From Lunularia cruciata (Eukaryota; Streptophyta; Marchantiopsida; Lunulariales; Lunulariaceae), in NCBI GenBank assembly GCA_948567375.1, contig OX419760.1:60260911-60324910 (forward strand): DNA of 64,000 nucleotides, written 5' to 3'. Under the pieces are notes generated by a model. That model saw only the letters and a list, made by a program, of their open reading frames with translations, did not search any database and was not told the DNA's origin. Shown here piece after piece: positions 44,821 to 53,957 of the stretch. Each line of letters starts with the position of its first letter. The first letter of the stretch is position 1. The translations under genes and the position numbers were made by a program.

Positions 44821-46365
44821 TCTCTACTCCAACTGCTCAATCCGAGTAGCCATAGCTGTGTCAGAAGTAAGGGCAGGTACTGCACCCCTACTAGGTGTAG
44901 ATCCTCTACCACCACCTCTACCTCCTTGTCCTCCATGAACAGGAGCTCCTCTACTACCTGCCATAGTAGCCCTACCACTCCATAACTCCAGGTGTAGGTC
45001 AAAACACCGGTCACTAGTGTGACCAAATCTGTGGCAGTGCTCACACTGCCTCTGTGCTGGTTGTGATGCACCAGAGGTATCAGGTCCGCTGCCCTAAGTA
45101 CACTCTCTCCTATGGTGAGGTCCACCACAAGTCCAACAAGCAACACCACCACTCACTGGTTGCTGCTGACCCAAAAATGAGGGTAAGGGTCTAACTCCAC
45201 TAGGCCCTCCACTCGCTCCATAGGATTTGGGCTGTCCACCCTGTCCTCAAAAACCAACTGGGCGTGGTGCACTCTGCTGCACTCTAGAAGAAGTCACAAC
45301 CGTGGAGGAGGTCTCCCTACCAAATCCAGATGTCACCACTCTCTCCTCCACCATGTTGAGCTCAATACGCTCAGCCAAACCAAAGACTATTGCCAAAGTG
45401 GGCGAAGTAGCCTGCAACAACGTAGCATCACGAACTCTAGGTCGCAACTCCCTATCCAGTATCCCATACCAAAACTGGACTGCCTGGGCCTCAGTAACTC
45501 CCTGAGTGAAACTGATCAGCTGCCTCATGCAAGTGTATGCCTCGCGTAGGCTCTCTCCAGCCTTCCGCTGGAACTCCCGCAAGCTCCTCAGCTTGTCAGT
45601 TCGCACTCTCTGGTAGTTCTGCCTCAAACACAGGAAGAACTCCACCATGGGGTTAAACCCCGGTACCACACCACCTCCTACAGCGGTACTTCCACTCGTA
45701 GTAGCACTATCTCTAGCTAGTGCACCTCCACTAGCTCTACCCACACTACTCAAGCTAGAACTTGTAGATACAGCCGATCTACTCCTGGCTACCGAGCCTA
45801 AAGTGATGGAGACATAGTGTGGAGACCAATACTGTCTCCATAACTCAATCTCCTCCAAATGAGCTCTCTTGAACTCATGGTAGTCATCCATCGGCGGACC
45901 CTCCAGATGCTGAAACAACCCCTTCCATGCCATGAAGGGTGTGAACAAAGTCAGGTTCCACATCTGCTACAGATCACACCAACTATCAAACTCCTGGATG
46001 AAGTCATCCAACTCAATGGTACCCACTGTACCAGAGTAACGCCTATGGCCTTTGGAGGCCCCATAAATCTTGTCCATGTCCCACAACAACGGTGCGGACA
46101 CACCAAGTGCACTCTCAACTGAATCAGCTCCTGTGTCGAACTCCAACTCAAAGTCAATCTCCTCCCTCACTGGGACCTGAGATACAGGCTGATACTGAGC
46201 ACCACTCCGAGTAAACCCACTGCGTACTGCAGGGCTAACTCCTCTAGAATCTCCAAAGAGCTCCGTCGTGACAAAGTTACCACAATAGCAAACCCGAACT
46301 ACCAATTGCAACCGCAAGTCGCAACCGCAAGTGCCCCACCAAGTGCCAACACCACCACGTGCCAA
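44821..46365 (-). pseudogene. Element E gag with two zinc knuckles
   Basis: Same frame as the protease-methyltransferase segment. Gag capsid-like sequence reads FNPMVEFFLCLRQNYQ, LREFQRKAGESLREAY and QFWYGILDRELRPRV (within 45,247-45,963), matching the retrotransposon gag family. Two knuckles follow: CWTCGGPHHRREC (near 45,105-45,145) and CEHCHRFGHTSDRC (near 45,005-45,045). In-frame stops are TAG 45,967, TGA 45,247, TAG 45,094 and TAG 44,824. Each is explained by a single C-to-T change from CAG or CGA. The Met at 46,365 is a possible start; the true one is uncertain. Confidence 0.8.
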
Positions 46366-46685
46366 TACTAACTAAGCACCACCCACTAATGTAACTCTAA
46401 CCGAGATAACTACACTAGGGGGAAGGTCAACCTATAACCTGCCATCATAACACGCACTCTCACGGTCTGCAGGTCATCACTTCCTGCCTCACCGGAGAGA
46501 AACAAAGGTAGTCTGACTGGTCATCACTCCAGCCTCACCACCGAGAGCACACCAGAGCACCAACGCTCAAAAGTCAGGGCACCTCACACAAACGTGGTGC
46601 ACAAATAGGAAGCAGAGAATGGAGGGGATCCAATCACAAGAAATCTAAACAAAAACCCTCTATCTCATAACACAACATGGGACTG
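46366..46685 (-). other. Element E 5' leader, no gene
   Basis: Between PBS and gag. Blocks such as ATCATAACACGCACTCT and GGGGATCCAATCACAAGAA resemble 49,800-49,965 (ATCACAACATGCACTCT, GAGGATCTAATCACAAGAA), so leader sequence is shared with a second, unidentified element there. Confidence 0.5.
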
Positions 46686-46697
46686 ACTCTGCCACCA
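46686..46697 (-). promoter_or_regulatory. Candidate primer-binding site of element E
   Basis: The element strand reads TGGTGGCAGAGTC, 10 of 13 matching the initiator tRNA-Met site TGGTATCAGAGCC, and lies two bases inside the proposed LTR end (ATGCCA). Confidence 0.45.
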
Positions 46698-46699
46698 TT

Positions 46700-48075
46700 T
46701 GGCATTTGACATAAGAGCAGTTCGTCTCTAAGTCCTAAGCTACCAGGATCACCAAGAATGGGATCAAACTGCCTCTCCTAGCCAAAGCTACATGTGTATA
46801 GATAACAGTGGTGCAGTCACTAGGACAACAAGTGAGGGTGGACCAATTGGCTAGTGCACCAGTCCAGGAACAAGAGATCAAGGGGTCAAACCCTGTTGCG
46901 CACAATCTAGCAAGAAAGGCAGATTTTGCCAACCAATGACCAAGATCTACTCTAAACTAGCTAGCCTCACGCCAGCAAGCTGGCTTGCTGGCCCTTCTAA
47001 GCCTCTCATAGCCCACAGCCCTATGCCTCAAAATGCCAAAATTCAGCCAAATGAGGCCTTTCTTGTTGCCACTTCGAACCTCCTCCAAAATTGGCAAAAC
47101 TTCTCCAAATCTGTGAAAGTCCTCCAAACTAGCGAAACTCCTCCAAATCTGGCCAAACAGTGAAAACTCCTCCAAATCTGGCCAAACAGCAAAAACTCCT
47201 CCAAATTTGACGTAAATCTGACGTAAAATCTGACGTAAACCCTAAAGATGGCTGTCCGCCAAATCCTCCGCTAACTTTCTACTTGAGCCAAATTGACAAA
47301 ACGGGTTTCCAAATCACAATTTCATGAGAAGAGCTTCCCAACTCCACCTTCAATTTCACTTTCTGAGCCCAACTCGTAGCAAATTGGTCCTGCCTTCACC
47401 TCCTAAGCTCAAAATCACAACAGTGCTCGAAAATCGCTCCTTCTTTGCTCAAAATTTGGCCAGCGCTTCCGCACACCGTCCACCTAACTGCCAAATCTGC
47501 ATCACTTGAACAAGCTTCTACACACTAGGGAAACACAGATATTGAATCGAGCTACCACGATCCACCGAGCTTGGAGATACCACCAAGACTCAACGTTCCT
47601 GCACCCGATTTCCCCCTAACTTGACTTCTCTGATGTAATCAGATTGCATTACACTCTCAACTCAACTCAACTCAGATCAGTACTTGATCTATCACTCTAT
47701 AATCTGCCAACAACTGGGCACTGATTACAGTCAAGCCACACCCACTCAAGCATAGAGAATCCAAGTGACGCTCGCCGGCCTCTGTCCACCATAGCCAGGA
47801 ACTCGAAGGCTCAACATCAGAGAAGTGAGCTCTCTGGAGCTCACTTCAAAACTACCCCCCTTGGACTCGAGCTAGCACTAAAACCCTAATGGTCCCGCTA
47901 ATAGCACACTCGACGGTGTGAATGGTGCAAAGTGACGGTGGGCCCCACCGTGAAGTCAGTACCCCAAACACCAAATCTGACTGTCGGAAAGTAGTCCCTG
48001 AGAAATTGCTAGAATAACTATCACTAGAACTCTAGTGTTCGAGTAGCTAGATGCAGAACTACAAATGGCGTGACA
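46700..48075 (-). repeat. Candidate 5' LTR of element E
   Basis: On the plus strand it runs from TGGCAT to GTGACA (TG...CA on either strand), about 1.38 kb. The outer edge at 48,075 meets LTR F. There is no second LTR to compare because the 3' end is lost, so the boundaries rest on the PBS, the terminal dinucleotides and the F junction. It contains short tandem units (47,150-47,200) and three TGACGTAA motifs. Confidence 0.55.
47208..47238. promoter_or_regulatory. Three TGACGTAA motifs in the LTR of element E
   Basis: TGACGTAA at 47,208-47,215, 47,219-47,226 and 47,231-47,238, spaced 11 and 12 bp. Paired TGACG at about 12-bp spacing is the as-1 type element bound by plant TGA bZIP factors. 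Functional use is inferred. Confidence 0.5.
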
Positions 48076-48541
48076 CCTCCAAGGAAGTTCCACCATAGGA
48101 TTAGGGACACAGATAGGTGACATGTCAGCAAGCTCCACCCTTGGATTACTTACTTGGATGGGTGACATGTCTGGTCTAGGTCCTATCTAGTGGGTCAAAT
48201 AAGCTTTGACCAGAGGGAATCTTTTAGGGAATCTTCTTGTAGGAATTTCAAAATCACATGAGTAAGGTCCCATTGGAAAGCTCTCAACGAGACAAAGTTG
48301 AAAGGAGGGAAGGCCAGCCTCTCCTCCATTGGGGGGGGGAGAATGAGCACATTTTTGAGGCCTAATTCATCCGTTTAGGCCTCTGAAATTGCCTTCAAAG
48401 ATTTCAGGCATATTTTGATTCCTACTCTATTAGTAGAAGTCCCCTTTTGGTGATACATCTTTCTGATCTGTTTAGTCCATCAAGTGTAACATCCTTCTAG
48501 ATGTTACCAAACCAATTCTCACCTTTAAATCATATGTCTAG
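48076..48541 (-). repeat. Solo chromovirus LTR F, right part
   Basis: Continues 41,646-41,755. It matches the reverse complement of LTR A (CCACCATAGGATTAGGGACAC, GGGTGACATGTCTGGTC, ACATCCTTCTAGATGTTACC). Its last 20 or so bases are missing, so no target repeat is visible. A (G)9 run is at 48,331-48,339. Confidence 0.8.
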
Positions 48542-49003
48542 ATAGAGATCTTTTGGAGAGTGATGCCGATGGCCTTTAAGAACTTGGCGATTGCTCAACA
48601 TAGAGATACTTTACACTATGCTACTATTTGAGGAGGAGGTTATAGACCCTCAATCCGATGATTTCATCCAAGAGACTATGTATATTTACAACAGACAACA
48701 CCAATTACACTTGATGTTTTGACAGGCCGCACGATCTTGAGAGTGCATGAGGTTTTGCAATCTGGAGTCCTTGTGTTAGGACATGATGGTGTTGTTTGGA
48801 AGGATCATGTGCGCAATTTTGCGCCATGCCACCTCCCAAAAATTGATGGTACTATGGACCAAAGCTTGGCACTTGTACGTGCAAGCTTGAGGTGTATGTT
48901 ATGTGGCTCTTTTGGTGGAGCTACTACTATGTTAGTGTGTGATAGTTGTTCGATAGGATGGCATATGGCATGTATGACTCCTCCCCTCATGGTGGTTCCT
49001 TAG
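48542..49003 (+). pseudogene. Element D integrase tail and C-terminal PHD finger
   Basis: Continues D's polyprotein after F: RVMPMAFKNLAIAQHRDTL, then DYVYLQQTTPITLDVL and TGRTILRVHEVLQSGVLVL (integrase C-terminal domain). A PHD-type cluster follows at 48,893-49,000: CMLC, eleven residues, CDSC, SIGW, HMAC. The final Cys pair of the Cys4-His-Cys3 pattern is missing because the frame stops (TAG 49,001) right after MVVP and a copia PBS begins 11 bp later. PHD fingers read histone H3 tails. Here it occupies the position of the chromodomain in chromoviruses, so a role in choosing integration sites is a reasonable inference. Confidence 0.75.
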
Positions 49004-49013
49004 GACCAACTAA

Positions 49014-49170
49014 GCTCTGATATCAATTCTTAGAAAACACAATCCCAAAGACCTCTCACAAAAGCACATCATAAAGCCCACTTAACATACATAAGAGGAC
49101 AATACAAAAAAACATTGTTCACTCCCCATCCCAAAAGCTACCTCCACGGTTGAAATAGGCTCATATCAAC
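49014..49170 (-). mobile_element. Copia PBS and 5' LTR fragment
   Basis: GCTCTGATATCA at 49,014-49,025 is the complement of an initiator-Met PBS with one change. It is followed from 49,028 by sequence matching the LTR of element H (CTCACAAAAGCACATCATAAAGCC, CCCAAAAGC..CCTCCAC). The internal part of this copy is gone; it abuts the end of element D. Confidence 0.65.
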
Positions 49171-50164
49171 CTTCAAACCTTTATTTCTCATAGTCCCTCA
49201 TCACTGTCATCCAACTGAACTCTTGACTATTGACTTGTAGGACTTCATGAGTATTGACCACTCAAGATATCTAGTCACTTTAATACTCAACCTTAGTAAT
49301 GGCTGAACAAATCTAGACACGTGATTGTCTTTGTCCTCATCGCATGTTTCATCAATTATGTTTGCGCTTGCTCTTGATCAATCAATTCATTGATAAAAAG
49401 CCAAACATAATAATTAGCTAGGACTAACAAAGTAGCAAATAGGCTAAATTAGCCTAGAATATTCTAGAGGTATCTAGGAAACTTCTTGGGAAGCTTCTTA
49501 GCTAGCTTAGCTTGCACCCCAAGTAGATAGCTTCTTGAAGCTTCCAACTAACTTAGCTTACATGCCAAGTAGGCAGCTTTTAGAAGGAGGTTTCTTGAGA
49601 AGCTTCTTGGTATCATACTTTTCTTTTCTCTCTTTGGGAACACACAAGGTGCCTAGCTGTGGAGATTACAGATCAGAGGCTATAGGTAAACCTCTAACTA
49701 CTCATCCAAACACACGTGTTACCTAACCATTAGAACCCTCCACTCTCCTAACAAGTATTCTTGCTATCGGGTAGGGTAGTGACATGCAACCTAACCTATC
49801 ATCACAACATGCACTCTTGGTCTATTGGTCATCACGTTCAACATTACCAAGGAGAAATACATAGCACTCCTAGAAGGAAAGAACCTAAGCGCAACGCCCA
49901 CACACCAATCCAAACCAACTAGGCTTACAAACAAGCATGCAAGCACAAAGAGGATCTAATCACAAGAATGTGGAAAAAACTCTCTATGCTTTTTGTCAAA
50001 GAAGAGCTTCAAGGCTTTTGTGCTTTATCATCAAGCTAATTTCAACATGTACTCCAAGTCTCCTCCAAGCTGTACTTCAGATCTCAACAACTTCCTACTC
50101 CATGTGGGGATTTCTTATGTCTTCTTGATAGGGAGAACTCTGTGTAGATTATGTGAACATAACT
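49171..50164. other. Non-coding stretch with heat-shock-element-like cluster
   Basis: No gene is seen. 49,454-49,606 is rich in inverted GAA/TTC units: GAATATTC 49,457, GAAACTTC 49,478, GAAGCTTC 49,490, TTCTTGAAGCTTC 49,532-49,544 and GAAGCTTC 49,599. 49,790-49,980 resembles the leader of element E. Confidence 0.5.
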
Positions 50165-51845
50165 CTTTTTTTATAGCTTGGATTTAAGTGTTCTACAATT
50201 CAATTGAAAGCTTGTGAGATAATCTTACCAATGGTATAAAATAAACCTCAATTGAATCACTGCAACTCCCCTGACAAGCTCTCAAAGTTAGCCAGGTTTT
50301 TGCAACTCTCAACCTAATTTTGAAATCCCCTTTTTAGGGTTTTTTCCCTTGGTTCTTGCAAAATTTCCCCTAATTTCTAAATAAGATGTACACTTGATCC
50401 TCACAAAATAGTCTGGAAATCTAAACTCTCAATCATAGTCACAAAAGTGAGAGAATTGGCATTCAATTAGGATTGAAAAAAGAAATGCTCCTCCAAGCTT
50501 ACAATAGTCTTTTTAGTAAAACGTATTGCATTAGATCTCACTCTCTATGAGTACAAATCTAACTAAATTTTCCACAATAGTTGGTCATGTTTTTGTTTAA
50601 TACTCTATAAAGTTTGATGGCCTAATTCAACCCCAATCCCTAGATATGGATCAATTCTTGAGCCGGGCTAACTTTTGAGCTTTGCAAACCCAAGTATACT
50701 TGATCCACGACATTGAATTCTCTTTTTGAAGAATTCACATAAAACCTTTATAAAAAGGTGCATACCCTAACCAAAAAAAGATTGTAAATTTTCATAAGGT
50801 ATCTCAAATCACAACTTGAGGAGTGACCAAAACTCCAAACTTGATCACTAGCTCTTCTCCATCACCTTACACCTCAAGAGCTTCAACTTCAATCAACCAA
50901 ATCTGATTTGATATTGATCCAAAACTGAAATTTCTTATGCTCAATACTGTAAGAAATTTTTCTACTCTCCAATTGCACTTACAAATAGTGAAAATGTTTC
51001 AAGAAGCTCTCTCAATTGCCTACTTTATGCTCTTGGGTATGACTTTCACCCCCTTGATTCAATTGATCATATCTCTCTTAGAATCAGCTCAACTCATATA
51101 ATTTCTATCTCCAAGTTGTAGCATGTTAGCTCCTTTTTCCAACCATTGTCCCCTCTCCCCAAATGGCTTCCCCAAACTCCTTTGAAGGTTGAAAAACTCC
51201 AGACTCTCCTCTTGGAACCCAATCTCTTGCACATTTGTCGTTTAATCTTTTTACTTTTTGACAAATGGACCCACAACTCCACCTTGAAGTTTATGAGTAA
51301 AAATTTAGGCATTCCCCAACTATAGAGGCACATTTATTGTCAAGTCCTAGACATGTTCGTAAGTAAGCACCCAAAGGATGATAGGATCTGGATTTCCTAT
51401 CATCAACTCTATGAATACCGCCCCAAAATGTGTCATCATCCAGTCCCGTAAGTCATCATGGTGTAAAATCTGAAGCTTAATGAGAAAAGGATTTGGGAGT
51501 GACAGATTGGGAGCATGGGACATTTCATGCTCAAATTCTTCCTCTAATGCTCTAATACTCACACTCTGTTACAACTCTCACTCCCAATGTCCTTCTCCTC
51601 CTCGAGACTCTCCAAACTAAAACACACCCTTGTCTCTCCACTCACCCTCATCTTTATTCATCAAAGCCCTCAAACATGATAAGATTGTAACCCACATGGC
51701 CAATTGTATACATGTACATAGATTTCTCACATGGCAACATCTCATCCATTGGATCTAGCAGACAACCTACCCCACTAATGTGGAGAAAAAAAAGATAAGT
51801 CATTTTTTACGAGCTATGCAAACCACAACACAACATCCACCTACT
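50165..51845 (-). repeat. Long dispersed repeat, copy 2: probable 3' LTR of element G
   Basis: Aligns with 18,285-19,945 in blocks along its whole length. In element orientation it starts about TGTTGTGTTGTGGTTTGC (near 51,830) after a purine-rich AGAGTAGGTGGA, some 60 bp beyond the end of element G's polyprotein, as expected for a 3' LTR. The left boundary is uncertain. Confidence 0.6.
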
Positions 51846-51898
51846 CTACACCTCTGCATCCTTTGGTATGCACCAACTGATCAGACCGTACATTGTAG

Positions 51899-53205
51899 TC
51901 AAAGTTGTACCACCTCTTCATCTGATTGATGAGACTCATCATCGTCCAATAGTAGATCTTCATCTTGGAACTGAAAGAGATCCAACTCTTTGTTGATTTT
52001 GTCTGTGCTCCAACTTCCTTCTTGCTGTTTAAAGAGCTTTACACACTTGCCAGCAATTTGAACCTTGAGTTTGCATCCATCCAACTCTCAAGGAGAGTAA
52101 GTAGCATTATCCAACACACTTACAACCACATACAGTCCAAACCAACGCTTTGAGAATTTTCTCATAGCGCTATGTTGGTTATCTAGACTACTATCATAGA
52201 CTTGTACCCAATCTCCTTCTCAAACATCTCTTGGCCTCAAGCGGTGGTTTTTGTCAAATCTCTCCTTGTTCCCAAGGCAAGTTTTCTTAAGCCTCTCAAT
52301 TGCCAACTCCACATCCTTTGGCCTTTTCTCCAATTGGCAAATCCTGAGTGCTAGAAGCTCTTCCTTAGATATGTGATCTTCCCAAGGTAGGACACACTCC
52401 AAGTGAGTATTTGTTCCTCAATTGGCATATTTGATTTCTGCCCATGTATCAACTCCATGGGCATGTAACCAGTAACTGAACTATGAGTGATGCGATCTGC
52501 CCATAGAGCAAAAGGTAAGAGCCTTGGCCGCTCTTTCACTCTCCCTTGGCATGCTTTCATAATGGCTTTCACAATGGGTGGATGACCTTGCTCACTCTTG
52601 GCATTTCCCTCCGGGTTGTAAGCAGTTGTTAGAGCCAATTTGACTCCACACCTCTCAAAGAAAGCCTTGGCTTCTTGTGTATTCAGCTCTCCTTGATCCA
52701 TTGTAATTTTTCCCACACACTTGTATCTACAAACCACATCCTCCAACAAAAATTTGCAAATTCCCTCGTTGGTTTTGGTCCTCAAGGCTTGTCCTTCCAC
52801 CTGGTTAGACAAATCCTCCTATGCCAAAACCAAATACTGCATCTACCATATCCCAACCGGCATAGTAACCAGATCCACCACCCACTTGAAATGCATTGCA
52901 AGCTGATAGGTAGGATGCAACCCCTCTCTATGTCTAATATATGAGTATATTTGGCAGATTTTACAAGTTTCCACAAACCAAACTACATCTCTATACATAT
53001 TACATCACCAATACCTCTCCTTCAGTTTGGTAAAGGTAGCATAAATACCCCTATGTCTAGCCTACAACCTCTCATGGAACTCTCTGATTAGTAGCTTCCT
53101 TTTTTCCTCCTTGCACACAACCTGTTGTGGAGGCTCGCCACTCCGTTTAGCTTTCTTCCACAAATAACTCCCTTCCAAAAGGTAGTTGTATGTTTTTCAC
53201 CTCAA
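51899..53205 (-). pseudogene. Element G integrase
   Basis: From right to left: zinc-binding part (EFHERL.ARHRGIY, ETCKICQ, about 53,110-52,945), core with Asp in TMDQGEL and Glu in NAKSEQGH (34 residues between), then the tail to 52,220. An acidic C-terminus (LFQFQDEDLLLDDDESHQSDEE) ends at 51,899. The first core Asp lies in a shifted frame near 52,900 (WWIWL against VVDLV). Stops and frameshifts are present. Confidence 0.8.
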
Positions 53206-53957
53206 TTGTTTGGACCAAGTGTGGTACCCACATTTTTTGTTTTTTTCAAAATGGAGAAGAAGAAGTGTATAGAGAAGTTGGATTGCGCTTGTATGACCAA
53301 AGAAGGCAAAGAAAAGAGTCTTTGAGATGAAACCCGATGTAACATGGCTTTGGGTCATAAGGCGAAGTACTCAAACTTGCCCTGTCAGCATGAAACCCAA
53401 AGTTGACTTTGGGTCAAGACGTGAAGAAGAAGCCAAAGACGTAGACGGAGAGAGAGAGATTTTGTCTCGGGTGGCGCGAGCGGATCTGAAGAACTTGTAA
53501 CAAACTTCTTCAGAGTTGGCGTAATCAAGAAAGTATGGGGGAAGAAAGTAGTGACCTCGAGATCAAGAACTTCTTGATAGTGACATGCAACAACTTCACC
53601 AAATCAGAAATTTGAGAAGAGTAGTGATTGAAGAGTGACTGATTGGCACAGGACTATAAAATTACAAGGTGTCCAAGAAGAAGGAGCCATGTCTAGTTGC
53701 TACCCGGTGCCTATTCAGAGTTGACCAGAAGTAATGCAAATTGCAAATCCGCAAGAAGAGGAGTGGGTTAGGATTTCGGGGCCGATCTTCCACAAGAGAA
53801 AAGAAAGGAAGCACACAATGGCACCAAAAGTGAGCAAGTAGAGTGCAGTGAGAGGGCTTGCAATTTTTTGATTAGGATAATAGCACGCATTGAAGTCTTG
53901 ATGAGACTTTGTATCACGTTCCTGGCCTGGAACTAGAATTTTAGTTTTCCAGATTTC

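Larger units (their letters stand above)
41863..48075 (-). mobile_element. Gypsy element E encoding a DNA methyltransferase, 3' truncated
   Basis: A minus-strand element with a 5' LTR (about 46,700-48,075), PBS, gag with two zinc knuckles, protease, cytosine-5 methyltransferase and the first part of RT. It is cut at about 41,882, so RT palm, RNase H, integrase and 3' LTR are absent. Gag to RT stays in one frame from 46,365 to 41,883, with no frameshift but eight in-frame TAG/TGA codons. It sits inside solo LTR F, which sits in the related element D. Confidence 0.85.
37163..49003 (+). mobile_element. Gypsy element D with methyltransferase and PHD finger, degenerate, split by F and E
   Basis: A plus-strand element running from the protease tail through methyltransferase, RT, RNase H and integrase (to 41,645), then interrupted by solo LTR F (which contains E), and resuming at 48,542 to finish with the integrase tail and a PHD finger. 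The 5' LTR, gag and protease active site are missing. The domains match element E where both exist. It is depleted in CG and has many stops, so it is the older copy. Confidence 0.85.

Noticed and set aside
41646-48541. A complete chromovirus bounded by two LTRs around element E
   Set aside because: The two LTR parts are non-overlapping halves of one LTR, so it is a solo LTR split by E, not an LTR pair.
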